Shown here in pieces: positions 24,152 to 32,424 of a DNA stretch of 41,735 nt (position 1 is the stretch's first letter; the number at the start of each line of letters is the position of its first letter). Source of the DNA: Pirellulaceae bacterium. Its GTDB lineage: Bacteria; Planctomycetota; Planctomycetia; Pirellulales; Pirellulaceae. The stretch is from NCBI GenBank assembly GCA_023382975.1, contig JAHDXO010000079.1, positions 1 to 41,735 of the forward strand. The letters are read 5' to 3'. The notes under the pieces are model-generated. The model was given only the letters and a program-made list of their open reading frames with translations. It did not search any database and was not told the DNA's origin. Position numbers and translations under genes: made by a program.

Positions 24152-24922
24152 CTAGACGAGAGTTTGCTCCAGGATTTGCCGGGACCAGAATGCATCGTCA
24201 GCCGAAAGCGGCGGTGTAGGTTCGCGCGTGTAAATCCAATTTTGATAGCGAGCCGAGTCGTAGACGCGGTGCAAGAGGAACTGCAGGTCCAGCGACAGAT
24301 CGGCGGACGGACGAGGCAAGGGGACCGGAATTACGGGTAACGGGTCGCGCAGACGAACCGGCCACAGGCTACCGCGCGGACGGTCTTCACAGCGGCTGAC
24401 CAATGCGTAGTACTCGCAGTCGGGCAAGTCGTCGATCGGCAATCGCGGATCGCCGCGCAGCAGGTCGACCTCGACATAGTGAACGTTGCTGGAAAGCAAC
24501 TGCGAACGCTTGGAAATGAACTGCTCGCGGTCTTTGCCAAGCTGTTTGTTCGACGGACTCAGAAGCTCGATCACGCTGACCAAGGTCCAGGAGTCGCGGT
24601 CGCGGATTTCGACGTAGGACAGCCGCTCGGTGTCCACGTCCGGCAAAACCACTTCGCAGGGCGCCTCCAGCACGGCGAGTGAAGCATCACGGCCGGAACG
24701 TTTGCCCGGCCTGGCGATAGAGACGTCCGCCCGGCCGAGCAATGCCGATCCCCCGCCGTTGATTTCATGAATGAATACGTGTTCGTCAATCTTCACGACA
24801 TACCGAGGCTCCGCCTGTCCAGCCAGATGATCGGCGATCGCAGGCAGAAAACGCTCGTGGAAGTCGTGCCAGACACGCGGCTGTTCCAAGTACGGGTTCA
24901 TTCCGGGGAAAGGAGACGGCAT
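24152..24922 (-). CDS. DUF4058-family protein
   Basis: A 256-residue cytoplasmic protein with the family start MPSPFPGMNPYLEQPRVWHD and motifs LLGRADVSIARPG, SYVEIRDRD and VIELLSPSNK. The Asp followed later by Glu-x-x-SPxNK is reminiscent of the PD-(D/E)XK nuclease-like Uma2 family, so a nuclease fold is possible but unproven. The ATG at 24922 is preferred to two GTGs just before it because of the conserved N-terminus and a GAGGTG site. It lies 46 nt upstream of the DUF1080 gene in the same direction. Function is unknown; the family is common in cyanobacteria and planctomycetes. Confidence 0.88.
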   Translation of the reverse strand: MPSPFPGMNPYLEQPRVWHDFHERFLPAIADHLAGQAEPRYVVKIDEHVFIHEINGGGSALLGRADVSIARPGKRSGRDASLAVLEAPCEVVLPDVDTERLSYVEIRDRDSWTLVSVIELLSPSNKQLGKDREQFISKRSQLLSSNVHYVEVDLLRGDPRLPIDDLPDCEYYALVSRCEDRPRGSLWPVRLRDPLPVIPVPLPRPSADLSLDLQFLLHRVYDSARYQNWIYTREPTPPLSADDAFWSRQILEQTLV

Positions 24923-25122
24923 CACCACACCTCACAGTCAAGCACCCGGCCGCTGTCTCGTATGTCGTTGAAATCCGGTCGGGGTTAGAATTCGGATTGT
25001 ACATCAACGGGCAGCGGCCCGCCAATCATCGCTTCGCAGGTGAATTCGCGGGAATTCGGGTCGGCAGTCTCACGACGACCGCTACGGAGCGAATTCAAAC
25101 GCCAGCACAAGGAGTTCACGGG

Positions 25123-28100
25123 ATGAAACGGATCGTGTCCGCGGTTGTCGGGATCGTTTTGCTGGGGATGATCGCCAGCGGCGGCGAAGCAGTGACCGAT
25201 ACGGCGATGTGTCCTTTGCCGCATTCTCCCTATGTTGCCTTCCGAGGCCGTGTCGATCTGCCGGCCGACGGGTTGTGGCATGTCCGGACCCCGACGGACG
25301 AAACGGTTGTCCAGATCTACCTGACGCCGCCATCCGAGATCGGACGCAGGCTGCAGGGACGGCGGATGACGGCGGCCGTGCGCCAGCAGCGGATCGACCA
25401 AGGCCGTTGGAAAGTCCGCATGCCGTATCACGCCTGCTTGTCGTTCGCCCGCGACCACAACGCAACCGGCCCCGCCGCCATCGGGAACCTGGATGCCGAG
25501 GAACATCGCTACATCGTGGACTACCTGCAGTCGTTCCCTTGGGGTGACTGGAATGAGGCGGTTGACGGCGAGCGTCCCGACGGCCCGTTCGTGTTTCTCG
25601 TGCCCGGCGCCAAGTTCCACTTCGCCGACGTGGATCGTCAGGTAGTTCCCGCCGAGCGCCGCGAACTGCTGGCCGTCGAGTTGCGTCCCTACGTCAACGA
25701 CGGCAAGCACTGGGTGCTGTACACCGACGGCTCGACGGTGCGAGAACCGATCGACAAGACGCGCGTCGAACATTATCAACTGGCGATTCGCCCGGTGGTC
25801 GACGTCGACAAGGAAGAAACGCTGGCAGCTCAGCCGACGCTCGCCTACACCCTGGTCGCCGTGCGCAACGGTTCCGTGGCAAAGCCGTTCGAGGTGCGGG
25901 TATTCAACTCGATCAGCGGCGACGAGCAGCAGCGGACCTGGGCGTCCGCCAACGCGCCGCAGGACAAACAGGTGCTCGCGGCCTTGCGCGAGGCGCGCGC
26001 CTTCGCCTGGCAGCCCTATCTACGCACTGGGCCGGCACCGACGTTGCGTTCCTGGCTGGCCTCGCCGGCTGCGGTGGACGCCGACGAGACGTCAAGGCCG
26101 GGCGACAACCTGACCGCGTTCTCGCTGCTGGGCGGCCGTGCGGCCATCGAAGAAACGCTGCAGATGCAGGACTTGCGGCCGGTTGGCCAAGCAGAGGACG
26201 CGACGATCGATGTCTCGTCGTTGACGGGCGTCGAGGTCCAATCGCATCCGTTCGCGGAGATGCTGGACGGCCAACCCGGCGGCCAATTGAGTCTTGCAAA
26301 CGCAGTCCCGGCGGATCGGTTCTTCGTCTACGTGGCAAGACCGGAGGCCATGCTGCCGTTCCTGGACAAGGGGGCGGGATTCGCAGCCGCGGCCGGCGCT
26401 GGCTGGACGGGCAATCGGCTGGACTACGATCTCACTCGCCGGTATCTGCAAAGGTTGGGCGTCTCGCGCTCGTGGCTCGAGGCCGTGCTGAAATCCGGCG
26501 TCTTGCAGGACATGGCGGTCGTGATGCCCGACCTGCTATTGATCGACGGCACGGACGTCACGGTCGTGGCGCGGCTCAAGCAGCCCGAACTGCTCGCGGC
26601 GTTGCTGCCGTTGGCGGGCATCCAGGGACTGTCGTCGGATGGCGTTTCCACGATCAAGACCGGCAGCGGACGGGAGACTTCGTGGGCGCTGCGGGGGGAT
26701 CTGCTCTGTATCAGTTCGCACCGCAGCGAATTGGACGCCGTGCTGCGGCTGATCGCCACGGACGGCGTCGGCAGCCTGGGGCGCAGCGACGAATTCCGCT
26801 ACATGCTGACCCAGGTTCCGGTGAAGCCCGAGACGCGAATGCTGGCGTATTTCTCCGATCCATTTGTGCGCCGCATCGTCGGACCCGAGGTCAAGCTGAG
26901 ACAGTTGCGGCGAGTCCAAGCCCGCGCGCAAATGGAATTGCTGACGTCGCAAGCGTTACTGGCCCGATTGGACGGTGTGCCGCCGGTCGAGTCCGTCGCC
27001 GATCTGATCCGCATGAAATACCTGCCGGCCGGGTTTCCGACCGAGAGTTACTCGATCGATGCCGAGGGAATGGTCCGTTCCGCGATCTACGGTTCTTTGG
27101 ATGACATGAAGACCTTGCGGGAAGTACCCGTCGAGCGGGTGACGCAGGCCGAGGCGGACGTCTACAAGCGGTACGTGGAGAACTATTCGCGGTTCTGGCG
27201 TCAGTTCTTCGATCCCATCGCCATTCGATTGGACGATGCGCCGGACCGATCGCTCGAATTGACCACGTTCATTCTTCCCCTGATCGACAACACGATCTAC
27301 AACCGGCTGCGCGAAATGACGCTGCGTCACGAAGACCGCAAGCCGCTGGTCGTTCCCCGCATCGAACCTTCGCCCGTGCTGCAATTCTCGGTCAATCTAG
27401 GCGAGAAATTCTGGGAAGAAACCGCCGGGGGATTCGCCGAGTTCTTCCGCCACTACGGAGGCGCCAGTCCCGCGCTGCTCGACGATCTCGGCCCCGCCCT
27501 GCATCTGGCCGTGTTCGACGCCGATCCGGTAATCGCCTTGGGTAGCGGCGACGCGATGGGCGCGTTCGGCGGCAATGCACTTCGCGGCGGCAACGACATG
27601 CTGTTCCTTGCCCCGGCGCTGTCGTTGCTGACGCGGCCCTGCACGATCCTGATTGAAACGCGAGATCCCGAACAGACCGCCCGCTATCTGCGTCAGGCCG
27701 CCAATGCCTGGACCGCCCGGGAGGATCGTGGCGGCGGCGACGAATTCCGCGTATCGTTCTATCAAGTCGACGGGCGCGATAGCTGGGTCTGGACGATGAA
27801 CTTCGTGGGGGTGATCAAGCTGCGGTTCGGCGTCGAGGTCGCTGACCGTTATCTCGTGATCCGCAACATCCCGTGGGCTGTGGGGGACCGCGTCGTGCGC
27901 GCCGACGCGGCCGATTTGAAGACGGCCGGGTTGTCCGTTTGGCCCGCCGCGAGCCGATTGGAACTGCCTGGTTTGTTCGCCAGCGCCGCGGACCAGGAAC
28001 GGCGAGCAGCGATGTCAGCCGCTGGGCGACTGGTTCCGCTGATTCAGAGCGGCGCGGCCACCGTCGAGACCGCCGAGCAGCGACACCGCGAACTGTTCGG

Positions 28101-28320
28101 CTTCCGCCCACTCCATCCGCCGGCCGGCCAATGGATCTGGCAGGACGGGAACCTGACCAGTTCGGTCTACGGGTCGGCGTGGCGCCAGCGACAGCCGTCG
28201 TTCGATCCCGAGCGGCCGTTCGGACTGATGCAGTCGGTCGAGTCGATGCAACTGAACATGCAGTTCGAAGACGCCGGGCTGCGGAGCGTCATTCGCTGGA
28301 AACTGCGTCCGGCGCCGTGA
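25123..28320 (+). CDS. Large secreted protein of unknown function
   Basis: A 1065-residue exported protein that I do not recognise. The start ATG at 25123 is fixed by AAGGAG 8 nt upstream and by a signal peptide, KRIVSAVVGIVLLGMIASGG. No transmembrane segment is evident after that. The middle (roughly residues 380-700) has alternating hydrophobic segments such as DRFFVYVARPEAMLPFLDKG, LLLIDGTDVTVVARLKQPEL and RMLAYFSDPFVRRIVGP. These recall periplasmic DUF3352-like proteins that repeatedly ask for residual activity values, but the match is weak. There is no haem motif, lipobox or catalytic signature. It is a single gene, divergent from the DUF4058 gene and upstream of the GntR operon. Confidence 0.8.
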   Translation: MKRIVSAVVGIVLLGMIASGGEAVTDTAMCPLPHSPYVAFRGRVDLPADGLWHVRTPTDETVVQIYLTPPSEIGRRLQGRRMTAAVRQQRIDQGRWKVRMPYHACLSFARDHNATGPAAIGNLDAEEHRYIVDYLQSFPWGDWNEAVDGERPDGPFVFLVPGAKFHFADVDRQVVPAERRELLAVELRPYVNDGKHWVLYTDGSTVREPIDKTRVEHYQLAIRPVVDVDKEETLAAQPTLAYTLVAVRNGSVAKPFEVRVFNSISGDEQQRTWASANAPQDKQVLAALREARAFAWQPYLRTGPAPTLRSWLASPAAVDADETSRPGDNLTAFSLLGGRAAIEETLQMQDLRPVGQAEDATIDVSSLTGVEVQSHPFAEMLDGQPGGQLSLANAVPADRFFVYVARPEAMLPFLDKGAGFAAAAGAGWTGNRLDYDLTRRYLQRLGVSRSWLEAVLKSGVLQDMAVVMPDLLLIDGTDVTVVARLKQPELLAALLPLAGIQGLSSDGVSTIKTGSGRETSWALRGDLLCISSHRSELDAVLRLIATDGVGSLGRSDEFRYMLTQVPVKPETRMLAYFSDPFVRRIVGPEVKLRQLRRVQARAQMELLTSQALLARLDGVPPVESVADLIRMKYLPAGFPTESYSIDAEGMVRSAIYGSLDDMKTLREVPVERVTQAEADVYKRYVENYSRFWRQFFDPIAIRLDDAPDRSLELTTFILPLIDNTIYNRLREMTLRHEDRKPLVVPRIEPSPVLQFSVNLGEKFWEETAGGFAEFFRHYGGASPALLDDLGPALHLAVFDADPVIALGSGDAMGAFGGNALRGGNDMLFLAPALSLLTRPCTILIETRDPEQTARYLRQAANAWTAREDRGGGDEFRVSFYQVDGRDSWVWTMNFVGVIKLRFGVEVADRYLVIRNIPWAVGDRVVRADAADLKTAGLSVWPAASRLELPGLFASAADQERRAAMSAAGRLVPLIQSGAATVETAEQRHRELFGFRPLHPPAGQWIWQDGNLTSSVYGSAWRQRQPSFDPERPFGLMQSVESMQLNMQFEDAGLRSVIRWKLRPAP

Positions 28321-28357
28321 CCCCGAATTCCGCTGATTGCGACCCGGCAGAAATCTC

Positions 28358-28373
28358 CGAGAAAAAATTCTCG
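28358..28373 (+). terminator. Small perfect hairpin after the large secreted gene
   Basis: CGAGAA, loop AAAA, TTCTCG, a perfect 6-bp stem 37 nt after the stop and just before the gntR promoter. No T run follows, so it is only a weak terminator candidate. Confidence 0.3.
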
Positions 28374-28380
28374 CGTCCTC

Positions 28381-28408
28381 TTGACTCGCTTCCGAATCAG
28401 TGTACTAT
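28381..28408 (+). promoter_or_regulatory. Sigma70 promoter of the GntR-ABC operon
   Basis: TTGACT (28381-28386), a 16-nt spacer and TACTAT (28403-28408), ending about 45 nt before the gntR ATG. Five of six -35 bases fit the consensus, and the -10 begins TA and ends T. It is the best promoter-like sequence in the window and is overlapped by a palindrome. Confidence 0.6.
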
Positions 28409-28421
28409 GCAACTAGAACAC
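28400..28421. promoter_or_regulatory. Palindromic operator, probably for the GntR regulator
   Basis: A 22-nt imperfect palindrome with half-sites GTGTaCTA and TAGaACAC around a 6-nt centre; seven of the eight positions in each arm pair. It covers the whole -10 box. YtrA-type GntR repressors bind such palindromes at their own promoters, so autorepression of the operon is the likely role (inference). Confidence 0.6.
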
Positions 28422-28453
28422 CGATACACAGAGCATCGAGTTCGGGGTGAGGG

Positions 28454-28879
28454 ATGTTTTTTTCGATTGATCCCAGCAACAGCGTGGCGATTTACGAGCA
28501 GATCGTGCGGCAGGTGAAGTTCGCGATCGCCGAGGGCACACTCTGTCCGGGCCAGTTGCTGCCCAGCGTTCGGCAACTCAGCCAGCAACTGGCGATCAAT
28601 CCGAACACGATCGCCCGGGCCTACCAGCAGTTGCAGGCCGACCAAGTGATCGAGACGCTGCGCGGCCGGGGCCTGACGGTCTGTGCCGGGGCGACCGAGC
28701 GTTGCCGCGAAATCCGGCGGTCGCTGATTGCCCAGCGGCTGCGGTCGGCGTTGGCCGAGGCCTTGCACGGCGGCCTGAAAGCAGCGGAGATCCGCGAGAT
28801 CGTGAAGAACCAGTTGGAGTTGTTGTCGGGGACGGTCGCGACGGTCGCTTCTGCGCCGAACGAGGCCGGAACGTCGTAA
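28454..28879 (+). CDS. GntR-family transcriptional regulator, YtrA type
   Basis: A 141-residue regulator with an N-terminal winged helix-turn-helix: VAIYEQIVRQVKFAIAEGTL, LLPSVRQLSQQLAINPNT and IARAYQQLQADQVIETLRGR. A short helical C-terminus (about 70-130) replaces the effector domain, as in the YtrA subfamily, whose members control adjacent ABC transporter genes. It is the first gene of an operon with an ABC ATPase and permease. The promoter in front has an overlapping palindrome, so it probably represses its own operon. Its stop codon abuts a tandem hairpin repeat. Confidence 0.93.
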   Translation: MFFSIDPSNSVAIYEQIVRQVKFAIAEGTLCPGQLLPSVRQLSQQLAINPNTIARAYQQLQADQVIETLRGRGLTVCAGATERCREIRRSLIAQRLRSALAEALHGGLKAAEIREIVKNQLELLSGTVATVASAPNEAGTS

Positions 28880-28936
28880 CGGTAGCTGGATTCGTGAGAA
28901 TTCAGACAACGGTAGCTGGATTCGTGAGAATTCAGA
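28878..28936 (+). repeat. Tandem hairpin repeat, family 1 (two copies)
   Basis: A 29-nt unit occurs twice (28878-28906 and 28908-28936), identical, with a 30-nt period. Each copy folds as CTGGATTC-GTGA-GAATTCAG: an 8-bp stem with one G-U pair, closed by a GTGA (GNRA-type) tetraloop. The first unit starts inside the gntR stop codon. The array fills the gap to the ABC ATPase gene. Confidence 0.8.
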
Positions 28937-28972
28937 GGGGGTTTCTTTTCCGACTTTGAGAGTGATGCGGCG

Positions 28973-29914
28973 ATGTCTCACGTCATTTCGGCGAGCGGTT
29001 TGACGATGCGTTTTCCCGGCTGTCTGGCCTTGGACGGCGTCGAACTCCAGGTGCCGACAGGCACGGTGTTCGCCTTGCTGGGCGAAAACGGGGCCGGCAA
29101 AACAACTTTGATCCGAATTCTGACCGGGTTTCTCAGGGCGACGGCGGGCACGTCTCAGGTGCTGGGGCTCGATCCGGTTCGCAACGCGCTGGAGATCCGC
29201 CGCCGCGTCGGGTACGTTTCGGACGCACCGGCCTTGTACGATTGGATGAAGGTGGGCGAGATCGGCTGGTTCACCTCGTCGTTTTATCCTCCGGGGTTCT
29301 TGGACAACTATCAGGCGCTGATTCGCCGCTACGAGGTGTCCGAGGATTGGAAAATTCGGCGGTTGAGCAAAGGTCAGCGGGCCAAAGTGGCGCTCGCGCT
29401 GGCACTGGCCCCCGACCCGGACCTGTTGATCTTGGACGAGCCGACGGCCGGACTCGATCCGCTGGTGCGCCGCGAGTTCCTGGAGAGCATGGTCGACCGC
29501 GCGGCGGTGGGCAAGACCGTCTTGCTGTCGAGCCACCAGATTGTCGAGGTCGAACGGGTCGCCGATTACGTGGCCATCCTGCGGCAGGGCAAGTTCTGCC
29601 TCGTCCGGCCGCTGTCCGAACTGAAGGACTCGGTCAGTCTGGTCACGGTCAGCATGGCGGATCCGCTGATCGTCTTGCCCCCGTTGGACGACTCGGCCGA
29701 AGTGCTCAGCGAGCAGACATCCGGTCGGCAGCGGCAATGGGTCGTCATGGGCTGGACCGTCGAGATCGAGCAGCAGGTCGAGCAGCATCCTGGCGTGCTG
29801 AGCGTGCATTCCCGCAGCGCGACGCTCGACGAGTTGTTCGCCGCCTGCGCACGGCCGCGGTCGGCGGCCGTCTCCGGGCACGAGAAACTCTATTTCGAGG
29901 CATCCACCGCATGA
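28973..29914 (+). CDS. ABC transporter ATP-binding protein
   Basis: A 313-residue ATPase. Walker A is GENGAGKTT (37-45), the signature is LSKGQ (131-135, with Lys for the usual Gly or Ser), Walker B ends in D155-E156 (LLILDEPTAGLD), and the H-loop is His188 (LSSHQI). The last 90 residues form a C-terminal extension after the nucleotide domain. The Q-loop position reads YVSDAP, as in YtrB/CcmA-like importers or exporters of the ABC-2 group. The stop overlaps the ATG of the permease (ATGA). In YtrA-type operons such transporters respond to cell-envelope stress; the substrate here is unknown. Confidence 0.95.
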   Translation: MSHVISASGLTMRFPGCLALDGVELQVPTGTVFALLGENGAGKTTLIRILTGFLRATAGTSQVLGLDPVRNALEIRRRVGYVSDAPALYDWMKVGEIGWFTSSFYPPGFLDNYQALIRRYEVSEDWKIRRLSKGQRAKVALALALAPDPDLLILDEPTAGLDPLVRREFLESMVDRAAVGKTVLLSSHQIVEVERVADYVAILRQGKFCLVRPLSELKDSVSLVTVSMADPLIVLPPLDDSAEVLSEQTSGRQRQWVVMGWTVEIEQQVEQHPGVLSVHSRSATLDELFAACARPRSAAVSGHEKLYFEASTA

Positions 29915-32301
29915 ACCGCCAACTTGCATTGCGCCGTCTCTGCTGGAAGGAAGTCCGCCAGGTGCTGCCCCTGGTGTGGATGCAGTTGGGGCTGGGGATC
30001 TGCTTCCAGGTGCTGCTCTTGTTCCAACGCCAGAACCCGTTTACGCCGCAGATGATGCTGATCGCTGGGATGCCGAGTCTTTTTGCTTTGGGCGTGGGCG
30101 CATTGCTGGTGGGCCAGGAAAAGGAACGCCGCACGCTGGATTGGATGCGCTGGCTGCCCGTCGCTTCGGGCGAATTGATGTTGGTCAAGCTGACGGTCGG
30201 TTTGCTTGCGCTCGTGGCCGTTTGGTGTATGAATCTGTTGCTGTTGCCGATCTTCGTCCTGCCAAGCGGCGGTTACCGAACTGCGGCCTGGGCCCATTTG
30301 TGGCTGTTCGATCCCGGTTGGGAATACCTGTGGCCGTTGCAGAGCGTGCTTTTCCTGCTGGCCGGTTTCGCGACCGCCTGGACGTTCCGTTCGTCCTTGG
30401 CAGCCATGTTGGCATTGGTTCCGATCGCGTTGCTGCCGGGAGCGATCACTCTCGCGGTCATCCTTTTCTACGAATGGGCCAGCAGTGACCGTTCGTTCGT
30501 CAACGAGCTTGCACCTTGGGTCATGGGCGTAACGATGGTCGTGCTGAGCCTGCTCATGCTGCGGATCGGCTGGCGCCGCGGCATGCGGTATTTGGCGGCG
30601 GAGGAGTTCGTCGATCGCCGGACCGGGCGCGCCGTTTCCCTGTTCAATCCATGGGACGATACACCCGTCTGGACGTATCCGGCGTTTGCTCCGGCGGCCA
30701 TGTTGATCTGGCAATTCCTGCGTCAAAACCAGTCGGTGTTCCTGGGGATCGTCGGGATGTTGTTGGGCGCGTTGGTGCTGCTGATCTCCGATCCGACGTT
30801 CAACAGTGGCCGACCGTTCGTGGCTGCATTCCTGTTGTTGCTGGCGACCTCCTGGCTGGGCGTGCTTGCCTTCCACGGCGATGCTTTGCACGAGCGAATC
30901 CGGTTTCTGGCCGAGCGCGGCATTTCGCCCGCGAAGGTCTGGTACACACGGCACGTTCCAGCCCTCAGTCTGCTGGCGCTGGTTCTGTTTGCCGGTGCGT
31001 TCGCCCTGCCTGGGACCGTTCGATCCGGGGCACGGCTCGCGGTCGGATACTCTCCACCGCTCATCCTGTCCGTGGTCTTCCTGGCGATGTGTACCTACGC
31101 GGTTTCGCAAGCCGTGGGGCAGATCCTTCGCAGCGCGACGATCGCCGCGATCACGGCGCCCGTGCTGGCGTGGATCTCGATCGTCTTTGGCTCGGTCATG
31201 GTCGTGCAAATGGGCACACCGGTTTGGCTGATGGGCAGCCTGTCGCTGCTGCCCTGGGTGGCGACCTTCGTGCTCATGCGGCGTTGGATGGACAATCGCC
31301 TGGGTTGGGGATTCTGGGGCGCACACGCCTGTTTTTTGGCGGTCGGCATCGCGCTGCCCTTGATTCCTTTGGGTTTGGCCATGATGGTTCAACCGAACAT
31401 GCCGGGCGACGTACGGCGGCAGTTGACAGCCGAGGCGCAGCGATACGGCTCCGCATTTGCCGAACCTAGGGAGCCCGTGTTGCGGTTTCATGATGCCGGG
31501 TCGAACGAGCCGTCCGCGCTGAGCCGCCGCGAGGAAGGCCAGATGATTCAGGAGCAGCTCGAAAACGAGTTCTCCTTCGATCCGGGGTCGATCCGCTTTG
31601 TGCCCCGTGTTGCGACTTATCTGATGGGCGAGGCACGACTTGCCCGCATGGCGCTCGAACAGGACGCTGAATCCGAATCGCAGCGGAATCGATACCGCGA
31701 CACGATGTCGCTGATCGGAACGTTCGTCCAGCGTCTGCGGCTTAGCTGGCGGCTGATCGATCAAGACGGCGCCGATCTGATGGAGATCTGGTTGGTCAAC
31801 GAACTGTCCCGGCCAAACGCTCAGTCGCTGCTGGATGCGGACACTTATACCGGTTTAATTCGCACTCTGGCCGACGATGCGGGGCGCCAGGCGGCCAGGC
31901 GGCGAGCCCTTGTGATGAGTTGGGCAGCGTATCGCGCCCAATTCCGCAGCGACGCTCCGGAGACTCCGCTGGGCGGATATGCCTGGCGAGGGCAAGCTGC
32001 TCTGACCATGTATCTGGCCAATCCATTCAGCCGACAGCGAGCGGCGGACTATCTGACTTGGCAGATGTTGCAGCGGCTGGAAGAATGCGAATCCAGCCAG
32101 GATGCGGAACGAATCAGGGAATTGGCGAGATACTGGGGCGTCCCCACGATGTTCTACGGCGTGGGAATGGGCGGCGAGTTCTTGCGGGCTGACGATCCGT
32201 CCCATTTCGCAATGCCCGTCGAAGGGATGTTTCGCCAGGCTCCCGGCAGCCAATGGCACGCCGGCTGGGAACGCCTCGCCCGCGAATTGGCAAACAAGTA
32301 A
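29911..32301 (+). CDS. ABC-2-type transporter permease with large C-terminal soluble domain
   Basis: A 796-residue membrane protein. Residues 1-490 hold about twelve hydrophobic helices in two sets (for example LPLVWMQLGLGICFQVLLLF, AAMLALVPIALLPGAITL, LSVVFLAMCTYAVSQAV), as in ABC-2 permeases of doubled size. The remaining 300 residues carry no membrane helix and are helix-rich (MSLIGTFVQRLRLSWRL and following); this is unusual for a permease. The start is the ATG overlapping the ATPase stop; a longer frame opens inside the ATPase gene and is an artefact. The C-terminal domain resembles the middle of the next gene's product in pattern. The stop codon is part of the first unit of a hairpin repeat. 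Confidence 0.9.
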   Translation: MNRQLALRRLCWKEVRQVLPLVWMQLGLGICFQVLLLFQRQNPFTPQMMLIAGMPSLFALGVGALLVGQEKERRTLDWMRWLPVASGELMLVKLTVGLLALVAVWCMNLLLLPIFVLPSGGYRTAAWAHLWLFDPGWEYLWPLQSVLFLLAGFATAWTFRSSLAAMLALVPIALLPGAITLAVILFYEWASSDRSFVNELAPWVMGVTMVVLSLLMLRIGWRRGMRYLAAEEFVDRRTGRAVSLFNPWDDTPVWTYPAFAPAAMLIWQFLRQNQSVFLGIVGMLLGALVLLISDPTFNSGRPFVAAFLLLLATSWLGVLAFHGDALHERIRFLAERGISPAKVWYTRHVPALSLLALVLFAGAFALPGTVRSGARLAVGYSPPLILSVVFLAMCTYAVSQAVGQILRSATIAAITAPVLAWISIVFGSVMVVQMGTPVWLMGSLSLLPWVATFVLMRRWMDNRLGWGFWGAHACFLAVGIALPLIPLGLAMMVQPNMPGDVRRQLTAEAQRYGSAFAEPREPVLRFHDAGSNEPSALSRREEGQMIQEQLENEFSFDPGSIRFVPRVATYLMGEARLARMALEQDAESESQRNRYRDTMSLIGTFVQRLRLSWRLIDQDGADLMEIWLVNELSRPNAQSLLDADTYTGLIRTLADDAGRQAARRRALVMSWAAYRAQFRSDAPETPLGGYAWRGQAALTMYLANPFSRQRAADYLTWQMLQRLEECESSQDAERIRELARYWGVPTMFYGVGMGGEFLRADDPSHFAMPVEGMFRQAPGSQWHAGWERLARELANK

Positions 32302-32405
32302 AGCGGAATTCATTCCGCTCCCAAGTAGAGCGGAATTTATTCCGCTCCAAATCGAGTAAGCAGGAATTCATTCCGCTCCCAAGTAGAGCGGAATTCATTC
32401 CGCTC
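32302..32405 (+). repeat. Tandem hairpin repeat, family 2 (four copies)
   Basis: Four hairpins start at 32302, 32328, 32359 and 32386. The stem is (G)AGCGGAA / TTCCGCT(C), 7-8 bp, with loop TTCA (TTTA in copy 2). Copy 3 has one extra A that would bulge from the stem but leaves the pairing intact. Each unit begins AAGTAR or GAGTAA; in copy 1 that TAA is the permease stop codon. The array ends 19 nt before the next ATG and its AAGGA site. Confidence 0.85.
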
Positions 32406-32424
32406 CCAATCAAGGAACACCTCC

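Noticed and set aside
29242..29910. 1019-codon frame starting inside the ABC ATPase
   Set aside because: Its first 223 codons overlap the ATPase in another frame; the true permease start is the ATG at 29911 overlapping the ATPase stop.
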